Shown in pieces: positions 55,252-64,000 of a DNA stretch of 64,000 bases (position 1 is the stretch's first letter; the number at the start of each line of letters is the position of its first letter). Source of the DNA: Streptomyces sp. NRRL S-37 (GTDB taxonomy: Bacteria > Actinomycetota > Actinomycetes > Streptomycetales > Streptomycetaceae); the NCBI RefSeq assembly GCF_000721605.1, contig NZ_JOIZ01000005.1, forward strand, positions 310,001-374,000, in the 5' to 3' direction. Made by a program: the position numbers and the translations under genes. A model generated the notes under the pieces. It saw only the letters and a list, made by a program, of their open reading frames with translations, was not told where the DNA came from and searched no databases.

Positions 55252-55851
55252 CTAGGGGGCCGCGCGAGGTGTTTCGCCTCCTCCGTCCCTCCCCGTCCCG
55301 TCCTCGGGGGCCTCGCCCCCGGACCCCCTTCGCGCGCTTCCCCGCGCCGCCGGGAGGGGCAGGACCGGCTGGAGGACCAGCATGCGTTCGACCAGGCGGA
55401 GGAACATCGCCACGTCGCGTATCAGGTCGTCGGCGTCCCGGCCGCTCGCCGCGCCCTGGATGCCGGCCTCGGCGCGGGCGCGGCGTCCGGCCCCGGAGGC
55501 GAACAGCGCGCTCCAATCGGCGAGTTCGGGCGCGATCTCGGGGAGCACGTCCCAGGCGCTCCGTATCCGGGCCCGGGCCCGGGGCGAGGTCTCGGGCCGG
55601 CCGCGGGCGGCGAGCACGGCGGCGGCGGTGCGCAGGGCGGCGAGGTGGGCCGTCGCGTAGCGCTCGTTGGGTGTCTCCAGGACGGACGCCTCGTCGAGTC
55701 CGGCACGGGCCTGGGCGAGCAGGTCGAGGGCGGCGGGCGGGGCCGTGGCGCGGCGCAGCACGGGGTGGATGTCGCTCGCCGGGCCGTTCAGTGAGGGGGC
55801 AGGGCCGGTTGCGCGGCGCCGACGGGCGGCGGCTGCGGACGGGTTGGCCAT
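55252..55851 (-). CDS. SAV_6107-family HEPN protein
   Basis: 199 residues. Residues 35-150 match the SAV_6107-type HEPN family: all-helical, with the LDLLAQARAGLDEA start and the ERYATAHLAALRTAAAVL helix. The catalytic RxxxxH motif of toxic HEPN nucleases is not evident, so RNase activity is doubtful. The C-terminal ~45 residues are Gly/Pro/Arg-rich and disordered. ATG 55851 follows AGGAGG. It is divergent from the ABC-like/YhgE cassette. Confidence 0.85.
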   Translation of the reverse strand: MANPSAAAARRRRATGPAPSLNGPASDIHPVLRRATAPPAALDLLAQARAGLDEASVLETPNERYATAHLAALRTAAAVLAARGRPETSPRARARIRSAWDVLPEIAPELADWSALFASGAGRRARAEAGIQGAASGRDADDLIRDVAMFLRLVERMLVLQPVLPLPAARGSARRGSGGEAPEDGTGRDGGGETPRAAP

Positions 55852-55951
55852 GACGAACCTCCTGTCGTCTTGGTGACGGCTCCCCTCCCAAGAGGTGCCG
55901 TATGTACACATCGTGAGGTATGCCACTGACAATCCGTTCTGACCTGGGCCT

Positions 55952-55980
55952 TTGCTTCGATCGACTGTTCGCGTTAGTTT
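55952..55980 (+). promoter_or_regulatory. Promoter of the ABC-like/yhgE/tetR cassette
   Basis: TTGCTT (55952-55957), 17-base spacer, TAGTTT (55975-55980). Transcription would start near 55987, inside the adjacent palindrome. Confidence 0.55.
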
Positions 55981-55984
55981 TTGC

Positions 55985-55998
55985 ACTGACCAGTCAGT
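55985..55998. promoter_or_regulatory. Palindromic operator, probably for the cassette's TetR
   Basis: ACTGAC-CA-GTCAGT: perfect 6-bp arms around two bases, the size and style of TetR-family operators. It covers the predicted start of transcription, so binding should block the operon. The regulator encoded as third gene (58865-59494) is the natural candidate, giving autoregulation. Confidence 0.7.
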
Positions 55999-56017
55999 TT
56001 AAAAACAGGGGGATGCG

Positions 56018-56773
56018 GTGGACGGTCCGTCCGGATTCGCCGTCACGGCCCGCGACTTCGGCCTGAAGGGGCCCCGGGGGTGGGTGTTCCGCGGGGTCTC
56101 GGCCGACGCGGAGCCCGGTTCGCTGATCGCGGTGGAGGGGCCGTCCGGGTCGGGCCGCACCTGCCTGTTGCTCACCCTCACCGGCCGGATGCGGCCCACG
56201 GAGGGCCTGGCCTCCGTGGGCGGGCTGGAACTGCCCCGGCGGATGTCCGCGGTCCGCCGGGCCAGCGCCCTCGCCCACGTCGGCGGCGTCACCGACCTCG
56301 ACCCCGCCCTCACCGTCGGCGAGCACCTGCGCGAACAGAACCTGCTGCGACGCCGTTTCGGCGACTCGCCGTTCCTCCGGCCGCCACGTCCGCGCACCGC
56401 GCGGGCCGCCGAGGAGCGGCGCCTCGTCGGCACGGCCCTCACCAGCGCCGGACTCGACCTCGCGGCCCTGCCCAAGGGCGCGCGGACCGCCGTACGGGAC
56501 CTGGAGCGGGTGGAGGCGCTGCGGCTGTCGCTCGCGCTGGCGCTGCTGGGGCGCCCCCGCCTTCTCGGTGTGGACGACGCCGACCTGAAGCTGTCGCCCG
56601 CCGAACGGGACACGGTCTGGGCCCTGCTGCGGTCCATCGCCGGCGCCGGCACCACCGTGCTGGCCGTGTGCGGCGAGGCACCGCCCGACGCGACGCCCGT
56701 CCGCACGGGGACCGGCCGCCTCGACGACGGGAAGGAGACCGCCGGTGCGATCACCGCGACTGGCCGCTCTTGA
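56018..56773 (+). CDS. Degenerate ABC-type ATP-binding protein
   Basis: 251 residues with ABC ATPase layout but altered motifs. The Walker A reads GPSGSGRT (41-48), with R47 in place of the essential Lys. The Q-loop Gln is missing (AHVGGVTDLDP), the LSGGQ signature is replaced by DLERVEALRLS, and Walker B is LLGVDDAD without the catalytic Glu. ATP hydrolysis is doubtful; it may be a structural or regulatory partner of the YhgE-type protein whose gene overlaps its 3' end by 29 bases. Starts at GTG 56018 after AGGGGG. Confidence 0.8.
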   Translation: MDGPSGFAVTARDFGLKGPRGWVFRGVSADAEPGSLIAVEGPSGSGRTCLLLTLTGRMRPTEGLASVGGLELPRRMSAVRRASALAHVGGVTDLDPALTVGEHLREQNLLRRRFGDSPFLRPPRPRTARAAEERRLVGTALTSAGLDLAALPKGARTAVRDLERVEALRLSLALALLGRPRLLGVDDADLKLSPAERDTVWALLRSIAGAGTTVLAVCGEAPPDATPVRTGTGRLDDGKETAGAITATGRS

Positions 56774-58829
56774 ACTGCGGCGCTTCGGCCGGGGCAAGCT
56801 GCCGCGCGCGGCCCTGGTCGCCCTGCTGGTGCTGCCGCTGCTGTACGGCGCCCTGTACCTGTGGTCGTTCTGGGACCCGTACGGCAGGCTGGACCGGATC
56901 CCGGTGGCGCTGGTGAACGACGACGAGGGGGCGCGCGCCGGCGGGAAGCGGATCACCGCGGGCGACGACATCGCCGAGGGGCTGCTCGACAGCGGCACCT
57001 TCGACTGGCGGGAGGTGAGCGCTGCCGAGGCCCGGCGGGGCGTCGAGGACGGCACGTACTACCTGTCGCTGACCCTGCCCGCCGACTTCAGCCGCCGCAT
57101 CGCCTCCGGTTCGGGCGGCTCCCCCGAGACGGGCGCCCTCCGGGTGCGCACGAACGACGCCAACAACTACATCGTCGGGCAGATCTCCCGGACGGTCTTC
57201 GGCGAGGTGCGCCGGGCCGCGTCCACGAAGGCCTCGCGCTCCTTCCTGGACCGGATCTTCGTCTCGTTCTCGGACATCCACGGCGAGACCGTGAAGGCGG
57301 CCGAGGGGGCCGACGAGCTGAGCGGCGGCATCGGGAAGGCGGAGAAGGGCTCCGAGGACCTTTCCGACGGCCTGGCGGACGCCCGCAAGGGCAGCCGGAA
57401 GCTCTCCAAGGGGCTGAAAGACCTCCACGAGGGCGCCGGTGACCTGGAGGACGGCTCGAAGAAGGTCGCGGACGGCATGCGGAGACTCGCCGACAAGGTG
57501 AACGCGGTCGACGCCGAGGCGGGCCCGTTCCTGAAGGACAACGAGAAGACCATCGGCGACACCGCGCGGTTCGTCGCCGACTCGGCCGGAAAGCTCCGTG
57601 AGGACCTCGACACCCTCGAGGAGGAGGCGCCGGCCGCCGTGAAGGACACCCGCGCGGCGTCCGAGACCATGGACGGCATCCACAAGGCGCGCTGCGAGGA
57701 CCCCGTCCTGCCCGACGCCGCCTGCCCGGACCTGGAGAAGGCCAGGAACGCGGCGGCCACGGCGGCGGACGTCGCCGCCAACACCGGCGCCCTGGTCACC
57801 GGCCACCGCGACGACCTGAAGAAGCTCGACACCCGCCTCGCCGCCCTGGAGAAGCAGGCCCGGGCGCTCGCCGACCGCGCCCCGCACCTCTCCGAGGACC
57901 TCGACGACGCCGTCACCAGGATCAACGAGCTCGACGCCGGGGCCGGCAAGGTCGCCGCCGGCGCGAAGAAGCTGAACAAGGGACTCGGCACCGTCGAGAC
58001 CGGCGCCACGGACCTGGACGAGGGCGTAGGCGAGCTGAAAACGGGCGCGGACGACCTGAACGGCGGCCTCCACAAGCTCGTCGACGGCTCCGGCGAACTC
58101 GCCGGCGGCCTGCACGACGGCGCCGGGAGGATCCCCGACTACGACGAGCGGGACCGCGACCGGCGCACCGAGGTGATGGCCGACCCGGTCCGGCTCGTCT
58201 CCCACGACCCGCACAAGGCGCCCGACTACGGCACCGGCTTCGCCCCGTACTTCATCCCGCTGTCGCTGTGGGTGGGCGCGATGGTGGCGTACATGCTGAT
58301 CGCGCCGATGAACCGGCGCGCGCTCGCGGCGGGCGCCTCCGCCTGGCGGATCGCGCTGGCGGGCTGGCTGCCGGTGGTGGCGATCGGGGTGCTGCAGACG
58401 CTGGCGCTGATGTCGGTGCTGCACTGGGCGCTCGGGCTGCGGATGGCGCGGGCGGCCGGGACGGTGGGCTTCCTGTTCCTGGTGACGGCGTGCTTCGCGG
58501 CGATCGTGCAGTGGCTGAACGCGCGCTTCGGCGCGGCCGGCCGGATCCTCGTCCTCGCGCTGCTGATGCTCCAGCTGACCTCGGCGGGCGGCACGTACCC
58601 CGTGCAGACCAGCCCCGGCTTCTTCAACGCGCTGCACCCGTTCCTGCCGATGAGCCATGTCGTCGGGGCGCTGCGGCGGCTCATCACGGGCGGCGGGCTC
58701 ACACCGGTGTGGCAGGCGTGCGCCGTGCTCGCGGCCTTCACCGCGGGCGCTCTCGCGCTGACCGCGCTGTCGGCCCGCCGCCGCCAGGTGTGGACGGTGG
58801 ACCGCCTTCACCCCGAGCTGAGCCTTTGA
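56745..58829 (+). CDS. YhgE/Pip-family membrane protein
   Basis: 694 residues. One N-terminal membrane helix (about 22-42), a large extracytoplasmic region, then five or six C-terminal ABC-2-like helices (from about 500). The region 185-470 contains repeats in which Gly, Leu and charged residues recur every ~7-11 residues (for example LSDGLADARKGSRKLSKGL), typical of YhgE/Pip proteins and of MmpL/ESX-like stalks. Related proteins act in phage infection or export; the role here is unknown. Starts at GTG 56745, inside the end of the upstream gene, so translation is coupled. Confidence 0.9.
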   Translation: MRSPRLAALELRRFGRGKLPRAALVALLVLPLLYGALYLWSFWDPYGRLDRIPVALVNDDEGARAGGKRITAGDDIAEGLLDSGTFDWREVSAAEARRGVEDGTYYLSLTLPADFSRRIASGSGGSPETGALRVRTNDANNYIVGQISRTVFGEVRRAASTKASRSFLDRIFVSFSDIHGETVKAAEGADELSGGIGKAEKGSEDLSDGLADARKGSRKLSKGLKDLHEGAGDLEDGSKKVADGMRRLADKVNAVDAEAGPFLKDNEKTIGDTARFVADSAGKLREDLDTLEEEAPAAVKDTRAASETMDGIHKARCEDPVLPDAACPDLEKARNAAATAADVAANTGALVTGHRDDLKKLDTRLAALEKQARALADRAPHLSEDLDDAVTRINELDAGAGKVAAGAKKLNKGLGTVETGATDLDEGVGELKTGADDLNGGLHKLVDGSGELAGGLHDGAGRIPDYDERDRDRRTEVMADPVRLVSHDPHKAPDYGTGFAPYFIPLSLWVGAMVAYMLIAPMNRRALAAGASAWRIALAGWLPVVAIGVLQTLALMSVLHWALGLRMARAAGTVGFLFLVTACFAAIVQWLNARFGAAGRILVLALLMLQLTSAGGTYPVQTSPGFFNALHPFLPMSHVVGALRRLITGGGLTPVWQACAVLAAFTAGALALTALSARRRQVWTVDRLHPELSL

Positions 58830-58864
58830 ACGGGCGCGCCGGTGCTCCTGTGAGAATCAGGGCC

Positions 58865-59494
58865 ATGGAACGCAGCAGCACCACGCCGGGCGGCAGTGCC
58901 CGCCGCGAGGCCACCCGGCAGAAGCTCTACGAGGCGGCCGTCACCCTCATCGCCGAGCAAGGCTTCTCCGCCACCACCGTGGACGAGATCGCCGAGCGGG
59001 CGGGGGTCGCGAAGGGCACGGTCTACTACAACTTCGCGAGCAAGTCGGTCCTCTTCGAGGAGCTGCTGCGACACGGGGTCGGTCTGCTGACCGCCTCGCT
59101 GCGGGAGGCGGCCGAGCGGACGGCCGCGGAGGGCGGCGGCAGGGTCGACGCCCTGGACGCGATGATCCGCGCGGGGCTCGTCTTCATCGACCGCTACCCG
59201 GCCTTCACCCAGCTGTACGTGGCCGAGCTGTGGCGCACCAACCGGGCCTGGCAGTCCACGCTGACGGTGGTGCGGCAGCAGGCCGTGGCGGTGGTCGAGG
59301 GCGTGCTGCGCGAGGGCGTGGCGAACGGCGAGTTCAGCGACGAGATCGACGTCCCGCTGACGGCGGCGGCACTGGTCGGCATGGTGCTGGTGGCCGCGCT
59401 GGACTGGAAGTCCTTCCAGCCGGAGCGCTCCCTGGACGACGTGCACTCCGCCCTGTCCCGGCTGCTGCAGGGGCGGGTCAGCGGCCGCCCCTGA
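58865..59494 (+). CDS. TetR-family transcriptional regulator
   Basis: 209 residues. N-terminal helix-turn-helix: ATRQKLYEAAVTLIAEQGF then TTVDEIAERAGVAKGTVYYN and FASKSVLFEEL. The C-terminal ligand domain is all-helical and similar to the TetR_C group found next to YhgE genes. Starts at ATG 58865, 35 bases after yhgE, in the same operon. It probably represses the operon by binding 55985-55998. Confidence 0.93.
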   Translation: MERSSTTPGGSARREATRQKLYEAAVTLIAEQGFSATTVDEIAERAGVAKGTVYYNFASKSVLFEELLRHGVGLLTASLREAAERTAAEGGGRVDALDAMIRAGLVFIDRYPAFTQLYVAELWRTNRAWQSTLTVVRQQAVAVVEGVLREGVANGEFSDEIDVPLTAAALVGMVLVAALDWKSFQPERSLDDVHSALSRLLQGRVSGRP

Positions 59495-59507
59495 ACCCCG
59501 GACGGAC

Positions 59508-59567
59508 GAAGGCGCCGGCCCCGCGGTAGCCGCGTCCCCCGCGGGCCACCGCGGGACCGGCGCCTTC
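59508..59567 (+). terminator. Terminator after tetR
   Basis: 20-bp stem (59508-59527 with 59548-59567) with one mismatch and a 20-base loop, 13 bases after the tetR stop, followed by CCTT. Confidence 0.75.
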
Positions 59568-59911
59568 CTTGCTCCCCCGTACGTTCCCCCCGGAACCCCG
59601 TTGCGGTCGTCCCCCGGGTTCCCCCGTGCCTCGCTCCCGCCGGCGGTTCCGGCGGAAGGAGCGGATCGCGGGCCCGCACCGTTCCGGCGCCCCGTGTCGC
59701 CGGTTCCGGGGCGGGGCCCCTCTCCGTGGTCTCCACTCTCCCGTTCCCGGGGTCCGGCCCCCATCCGCGCGCGTACTCAACTCGGCGGCTAGGTACGGGT
59801 ACTCAGGGCCGCGCACGCGCGCCCACGGCCCGGTGCCGCCGCCTGGGGCCGGGGACGGGGGCGTGGGTACTCGGGAACGGGCTGTCGGAGGCGGCGGATA
59901 AAGTCCCTGGC
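59568..59911. other. Intergenic region before the FAD oxidoreductase
   Basis: About 340 bases, C-rich, no supportable gene. GTACTC occurs three times (59773, 59799, 59867), twice as GGGTACTC. A TAAAGT at 59899-59904 lies 7 bases before the next start codon and could be the -10 of a leaderless mRNA. Confidence 0.45.
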
Positions 59912-61408
59912 ATGGCACGGATTGCGGTGATCGGCGCCGGGATGGGCGCGATGGCGGCCGCCGCCCGGCTGGCCGTCGCGGGCCACCGGGTGGCGGTGTA
60001 CGAGCGGACGGAGACGTACGGCGGCGCGCTGCGCCGTCTGGAGCGGGACGGGTTCGCCTTCGACACCGGGCCCGGACTGCTCCCGCTGCCGGCGGTCTAC
60101 CGGGATCTGTTCCTGAAGACCGGCAAGGAGCCGCTGGAGGCGTGCGTCGAGCTGGTCCAGGTCGACCCGTCGTCGCACCACGTGTTCGCGGACGGTACGC
60201 GCGTGTCGCTGCCGAACGCCTCCCGCGCGGGCGTCGTCTCCGCGCTGGAGGAGAGCCTCGGGGCGGACGCGGCCCGGCGCTGGGGGGAGTTCCTGGTGCG
60301 GGCCCGGGATGCCTGGGACCGGTCGCGCCGGCCGCTGCTGGAGGAGCCGCTGTGGCCCAACTGGCGGGTGCTGGCCGAGCGTGAGCCGTATCCGGCGGTC
60401 CCGCACCGGAGGTTCCTGCGCACGCGCACGGCGGGCACGCTCGCGGAGGCCGGTGCGTGGGAGCTGCGTGATCCCCGGCTGATCGCGCTGCTGGAGGGCC
60501 ACGCCCTGGCGTACGGCCTCGACCCCCGCGCCACTCCGGCGAGCGCGGCGGTGCTGCCGTACATGGAGCACGCCTTCGGCATGTGGTACGTGCGCGGTGG
60601 CATGCGGGAGCTGGCGCGGGCCGTGTACGAGCGGTGCCTGGCCCGCCGGGTGGAGTTCCGCTTCGGCGCGGAGGTCGCCGGGATCCTGGAGAAGGACGGC
60701 CGGGCGGCGGGGCTGGAGCTCGCCGACGGCACCGTCGCGGAGGCGGACCTCGTGGTCGCCGGGGTGGCCCCCGGGGTGCTGGACCGGCTGAGCCGGGGGA
60801 CGCGGGTGCGCGGTGCCGGAGAGGTCCCGGCCCGGCGGGGGACGGCGAGCAGGGTGACGGTGGCGCTGGCGCTGCGGGGCGGGCGCCCGGAGGGGACCCC
60901 GCACCGTACGGTCGTGCACACGGAGGACCGGGAGGCCGAACTGGAGTCGCTGTCCGGTGCGCCCGGAGGCCTGCCCCCGCGGCCCACGGTCACGGTGCTG
61001 CGGCCGGACGACCCGGCCCTGGTCCCGGACGCCGGCCACGAGGCGGTCACGGTGACGTCGGTGGTGCCCGCCGGGGCCGAGGGGGCCTGGGACGCGTACG
61101 CCGGGAATCTGATCGCCGTCGCCGAGCGTGCCGTGCCCGGCCTGCGCGACCGGCTGCTGTGGCACGAGGTGCGCACCCCGGCCGACATCGCCGGGGAGAC
61201 CGGCGCGGAGGGCGGCGCGGTGCCGGTGCCGGCGCTGGCCGCGGCGGGCGGGCGGCTGCTGCACCCGGCCAACAGCACCTCTCTGGCGGGGCTGTTCACG
61301 GCCGGCGGCTGGTCCCATCCCGGCGGCGGGCTTCCGCACGCCGGGATGTCGGGGGCGCTGGTGGCCGGACTGATCGTGGAGGGGCCGGAGTTCCGCGGGT
61401 CGCAGTGA
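59912..61408 (+). CDS. FAD-dependent oxidoreductase (phytoene desaturase-like)
   Basis: 498 residues. The N-terminal dinucleotide-binding motif VIGAGMGAMAAAARLAVAGH and following acidic residue (YERTETYGG) bind FAD; the C-terminal GLFTAGGWSHPGGGLPHAGMSG is the second FAD block of CrtI/amine-oxidase-type enzymes. No carotenoid genes are nearby, so the substrate is open. ATG 59912 lacks a ribosome site; leaderless translation is likely. Confidence 0.9.
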   Translation: MARIAVIGAGMGAMAAAARLAVAGHRVAVYERTETYGGALRRLERDGFAFDTGPGLLPLPAVYRDLFLKTGKEPLEACVELVQVDPSSHHVFADGTRVSLPNASRAGVVSALEESLGADAARRWGEFLVRARDAWDRSRRPLLEEPLWPNWRVLAEREPYPAVPHRRFLRTRTAGTLAEAGAWELRDPRLIALLEGHALAYGLDPRATPASAAVLPYMEHAFGMWYVRGGMRELARAVYERCLARRVEFRFGAEVAGILEKDGRAAGLELADGTVAEADLVVAGVAPGVLDRLSRGTRVRGAGEVPARRGTASRVTVALALRGGRPEGTPHRTVVHTEDREAELESLSGAPGGLPPRPTVTVLRPDDPALVPDAGHEAVTVTSVVPAGAEGAWDAYAGNLIAVAERAVPGLRDRLLWHEVRTPADIAGETGAEGGAVPVPALAAAGGRLLHPANSTSLAGLFTAGGWSHPGGGLPHAGMSGALVAGLIVEGPEFRGSQ

Positions 61409-61414
61409 GCGCGC

Positions 61415-62377
61415 TCAGTAGCGGTACTGCTCGTCGTACCCGCCGCCGCTGCCGTCGCCGTGCGTCTGTCCGTCGCCCTGGTACGGGTACTGCTGCTGCT
61501 CGGGCGGGAGTTCACCGCCGTACGGGTCGTCGGCGGTGCGCTGCTGCGGGACCCACAGGCCGCCGGCCGGGGTCTCGCCGCCGTAGCCCTGCTGGGCGTA
61601 CGGGTCCTGCCCGTAGCCCTGCTGGGAGTACTGCTGCGGGTCGGCGTAGCCGGTGTCGTACGAGGCGTTCCCGTAGGCCGAGTTGCCGATGTACGGATCG
61701 GAGTAGGCCGCGTACTGCTGCTGGCCCGTGGTGTCGTAGCCCTGTTGCTGTCCGTAACCGGAGTAGTCGTAGGCGTAGTTGGGGTCGGCACCCTGGGCGG
61801 CCGTCGCGTACTGGTCCTGCTGGTCCTGCGCCGGGGCCGCGTACCCGGTGTCGCCGCCGTAGACGCCGTAGGAGCCGGTGTCGTCGGGGATCGGCTGCGG
61901 CTCGTAGACGGCGGTGGTGTCGGCCGCCGGCCGGTCGGGGCGGGCGGCCGGGGTGAACACGTCGTCGCGGTCGTAGTCGTCGTCCGCGGGGTGGCCGGCC
62001 CGGTCGCGGGGGGTGTCGTCCTCGTCGCCGTGGCCGGCGCCGGGCGCCTCCAGGCCGGAGACCTCCAGGGTCGGCTCCTGGCGCCCGCGGTCGCCGCGGC
62101 GGCCCTTGGCGGCGGCCAGCATCGGCGCGTTGACCGCCCAGCCGGCCGCGAAGCCGCGGCGGAACGACAGGGTCACATAGGTCTGGCCGACCGCGAAGGC
62201 CGCGGCGCCCAGCCCGATGACGACCACGGACGGGATCAGCACGCCGAGCACGACGCCGAGGAAGCCGGCGAAGGCGAGCAGCCGCCAGCGCAGACGCGCC
62301 TTGTACTGCAGCAGCACCTCACCGAGCAACCACAGCGCGACGACGCCGAACGCGATGTAGAGGACCGCCCAGCCCAT
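61415..62377 (-). CDS. Membrane protein with Gln/Tyr-rich disordered tail
   Basis: 320 residues. Residues 1-65 hold two or three membrane helices (about 4-20, 34-52, 52-68). Residues ~85-150 are charged (Asp/Arg). From about 165 to the end the sequence is dominated by Gln, Tyr, Gly, Asp and Pro with repeated Tyr-Gly-Gln-Gln or Gln-Gln-Tyr units, similar in composition to prion-like domains. Function unknown. Starts at ATG 62377 after GGGAGAGGGG. It converges with the FAD oxidoreductase. Confidence 0.85.
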   Translation of the reverse strand: MGWAVLYIAFGVVALWLLGEVLLQYKARLRWRLLAFAGFLGVVLGVLIPSVVVIGLGAAAFAVGQTYVTLSFRRGFAAGWAVNAPMLAAAKGRRGDRGRQEPTLEVSGLEAPGAGHGDEDDTPRDRAGHPADDDYDRDDVFTPAARPDRPAADTTAVYEPQPIPDDTGSYGVYGGDTGYAAPAQDQQDQYATAAQGADPNYAYDYSGYGQQQGYDTTGQQQYAAYSDPYIGNSAYGNASYDTGYADPQQYSQQGYGQDPYAQQGYGGETPAGGLWVPQQRTADDPYGGELPPEQQQYPYQGDGQTHGDGSGGGYDEQYRY

Positions 62378-62433
62378 GTACGCCCCTCTCCCAGTGGTCG
62401 CTACTCAGTGTGTCGTATATGAGTGCGACCGGT

Positions 62434-63366
<933 letters not shown>

Positions 63367-63421
63367 TTAGCCAGGGGGCGGCGGTCCCCCAACCGGATGC
63401 GGGACATTTGTCCGAAATGCC

Positions 63422-63450
63422 GATGTGTTGTCCATCCCTTGGACACATCT
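63422..63450 (-). terminator. Hairpin between thiE and metF
   Basis: GATGTGT-TG-TCCA (63422-63434) pairs with TGGACACATC (63440-63449) with a two-base bulge. It sits after the thiE stop and before metF; it may end thiE transcription or regulate metF. GTCC also recurs at 63411-63414 in a partly similar ACATTTGTCC sequence. Confidence 0.45.
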
Positions 63451-63464
63451 GAGACGCGTAGGGG

Positions 63465-64000
63465 TCATCCGGCGTGCGGGGGCGCCGCCTGCCGCAGCCG
63501 CTTCGCGAACTCGGCTGCCGCCGCGCCCGGGTCGTCCGCCTCGGTGATGGCCCGTACGACGACGACCCGGCGGGCACCGGCGTCCAGCACCTCGTCGAGG
63601 TTGCCGAGGTCGATGCCGCCGATGGCGAACCAGGGGCGCTCGGTGCCCAGGGCGGCGGTGTACCGGACGAGGTCCAGGCCGGGGGCGTGGCGGCCGGGCT
63701 TGGTGGGGGTGGGCCAGCAGGGGCCGGTGCAGAAGTAGTCCACACCGGGCTGGACGGCCGCCGCGGCGGCCTCGGACTCGGCGTGGGTGGAACGGCCGAT
63801 CAGGACGTCGTCGCCGACGATCGCGCGGGCGGCGGGGACGGGCAGGTCGCCCTGGCCGAGGTGGAGGACGTCGGCCCCGGCGGCGTGGGCGACGTCCGCG
63901 CGGTCGTTGACCGCGAGCAGCTTGCCGTGCCGGGCGCAGGCGTCGGCGAGGACCGCGAGATGCTCGAGTTCCTCGCCGGCCTCCATGCCCTTGTCCCGCA
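63465..64000 (-). CDS. thiE: Thiamine-phosphate synthase ThiE, 3' part (start beyond the window)
   Basis: C-terminal ~178 residues of ThiE, which joins HMP-PP and thiazole phosphate to make thiamine phosphate. [52 protein letters not shown] and WFAIGGID carry the phosphate- and pyrophosphate-binding residues. The gene continues past 64000 (frame [11 protein letters not shown]), so the start is not visible. Confidence 0.95.
   Translation of the reverse strand, partial: RDKGMEAGEELEHLAVLADACARHGKLLAVNDRADVAHAAGADVLHLGQGDLPVPAARAIVGDDVLIGRSTHAESEAAAAAVQPGVDYFCTGPCWPTPTKPGRHAPGLDLVRYTAALGTERPWFAIGGIDLGNLDEVLDAGARRVVVVRAITEADDPGAAAAEFAKRLRQAAPPHAG

Noticed and set aside
55252..55851. HEPN protein plus methyltransferase as a toxin-antitoxin or defence pair
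   Set aside because: No RxxxxH catalytic motif, no MNT or antitoxin partner, a 111-base gap, and the pair appears to be part of the conserved Streptomyces chromosome.
59912..61408. Carotenoid biosynthesis locus
   Set aside because: Only one CrtI-like FAD protein is present; no crtB, crtE or crtY-like genes are adjacent.

Overview
The window looks like a chromosomal core segment of a Streptomyces species. Four things support this: very high G+C with GTG starts common, the gene order itself, typical Streptomyces protein sequences, and a T-box leader in front of ileS. No tRNA or rRNA genes, insertion sequences, prophage or CRISPR array were seen. Identification to species is not possible from the sequence alone.

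Layout. Positions 1-461 hold the 5' part of hisD. Positions 650-9500 carry small conserved accessory genes: a beta-helix-like membrane protein, a helical hypothetical, a Lon N-terminal domain protein, a YbaK deacylase, a DUF2567 membrane protein, an ABC exporter pair, a NYN nuclease-like protein and a 55-residue basic protein. Positions 9627-13166 hold dnaE (replicative polymerase). Positions 13371-20726 hold DUF2252, a membrane protein, a DsbA-like thioredoxin, a Tat-exported PhoD phosphatase, a dienelactone-hydrolase-like protein, an MscS channel and an SDR. Positions 20836-25677 hold a CPA1 antiporter, a GNAT, RluD, LspA and a DksA-like zinc-finger protein with a Lys/Ala/Pro-rich N-terminus. 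Positions 25960-29397 hold ileS under a translational T-box.

Positions 29351-47260 form the division and cell-wall (dcw) cluster, all on the minus strand. Read in the direction of transcription it is rsmH, ftsL, ftsI, murE, murF, mraY, murD, ftsW, murG, ftsQ, ftsZ, ylmD, ylmE, sepF, yggT, divIVA. Many junctions overlap or nearly touch, which implies translational coupling. The products make peptidoglycan precursors (MurD/E/F, MraY, MurG), polymerise and cross-link them at the septum (FtsW, FtsI), and build and position the divisome or polar growth machinery (FtsZ, SepF, FtsQ, FtsL, DivIVA).

Positions 47679-64000 hold a beta-carbonic anhydrase, a MoxR-DUF58-transglutaminase operon, a DUF3040 protein, a methyltransferase with a HEPN-family protein, and a three-gene cassette (degenerate ABC ATPase, YhgE/Pip-type membrane protein, TetR regulator) with a palindromic operator at its promoter. 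A FAD oxidoreductase, a Gln/Tyr-rich membrane protein, metF and the 3' part of thiE follow.

Most notable observations: (1) divIVA has lost its expected C-terminal end and reads through its own terminator into ileS. (2) IleRS carries the rearranged GXHH signature. (3) A dispersed repeat is present at two loci 48 kb apart, and one copy supplies the C-terminus of a membrane protein. (4) The ABC-like/YhgE/TetR cassette has a non-canonical Walker A motif and a perfect palindromic operator. (5) There are a G-quadruplex-capable leader and an inverted repeat in the ftsZ leader.
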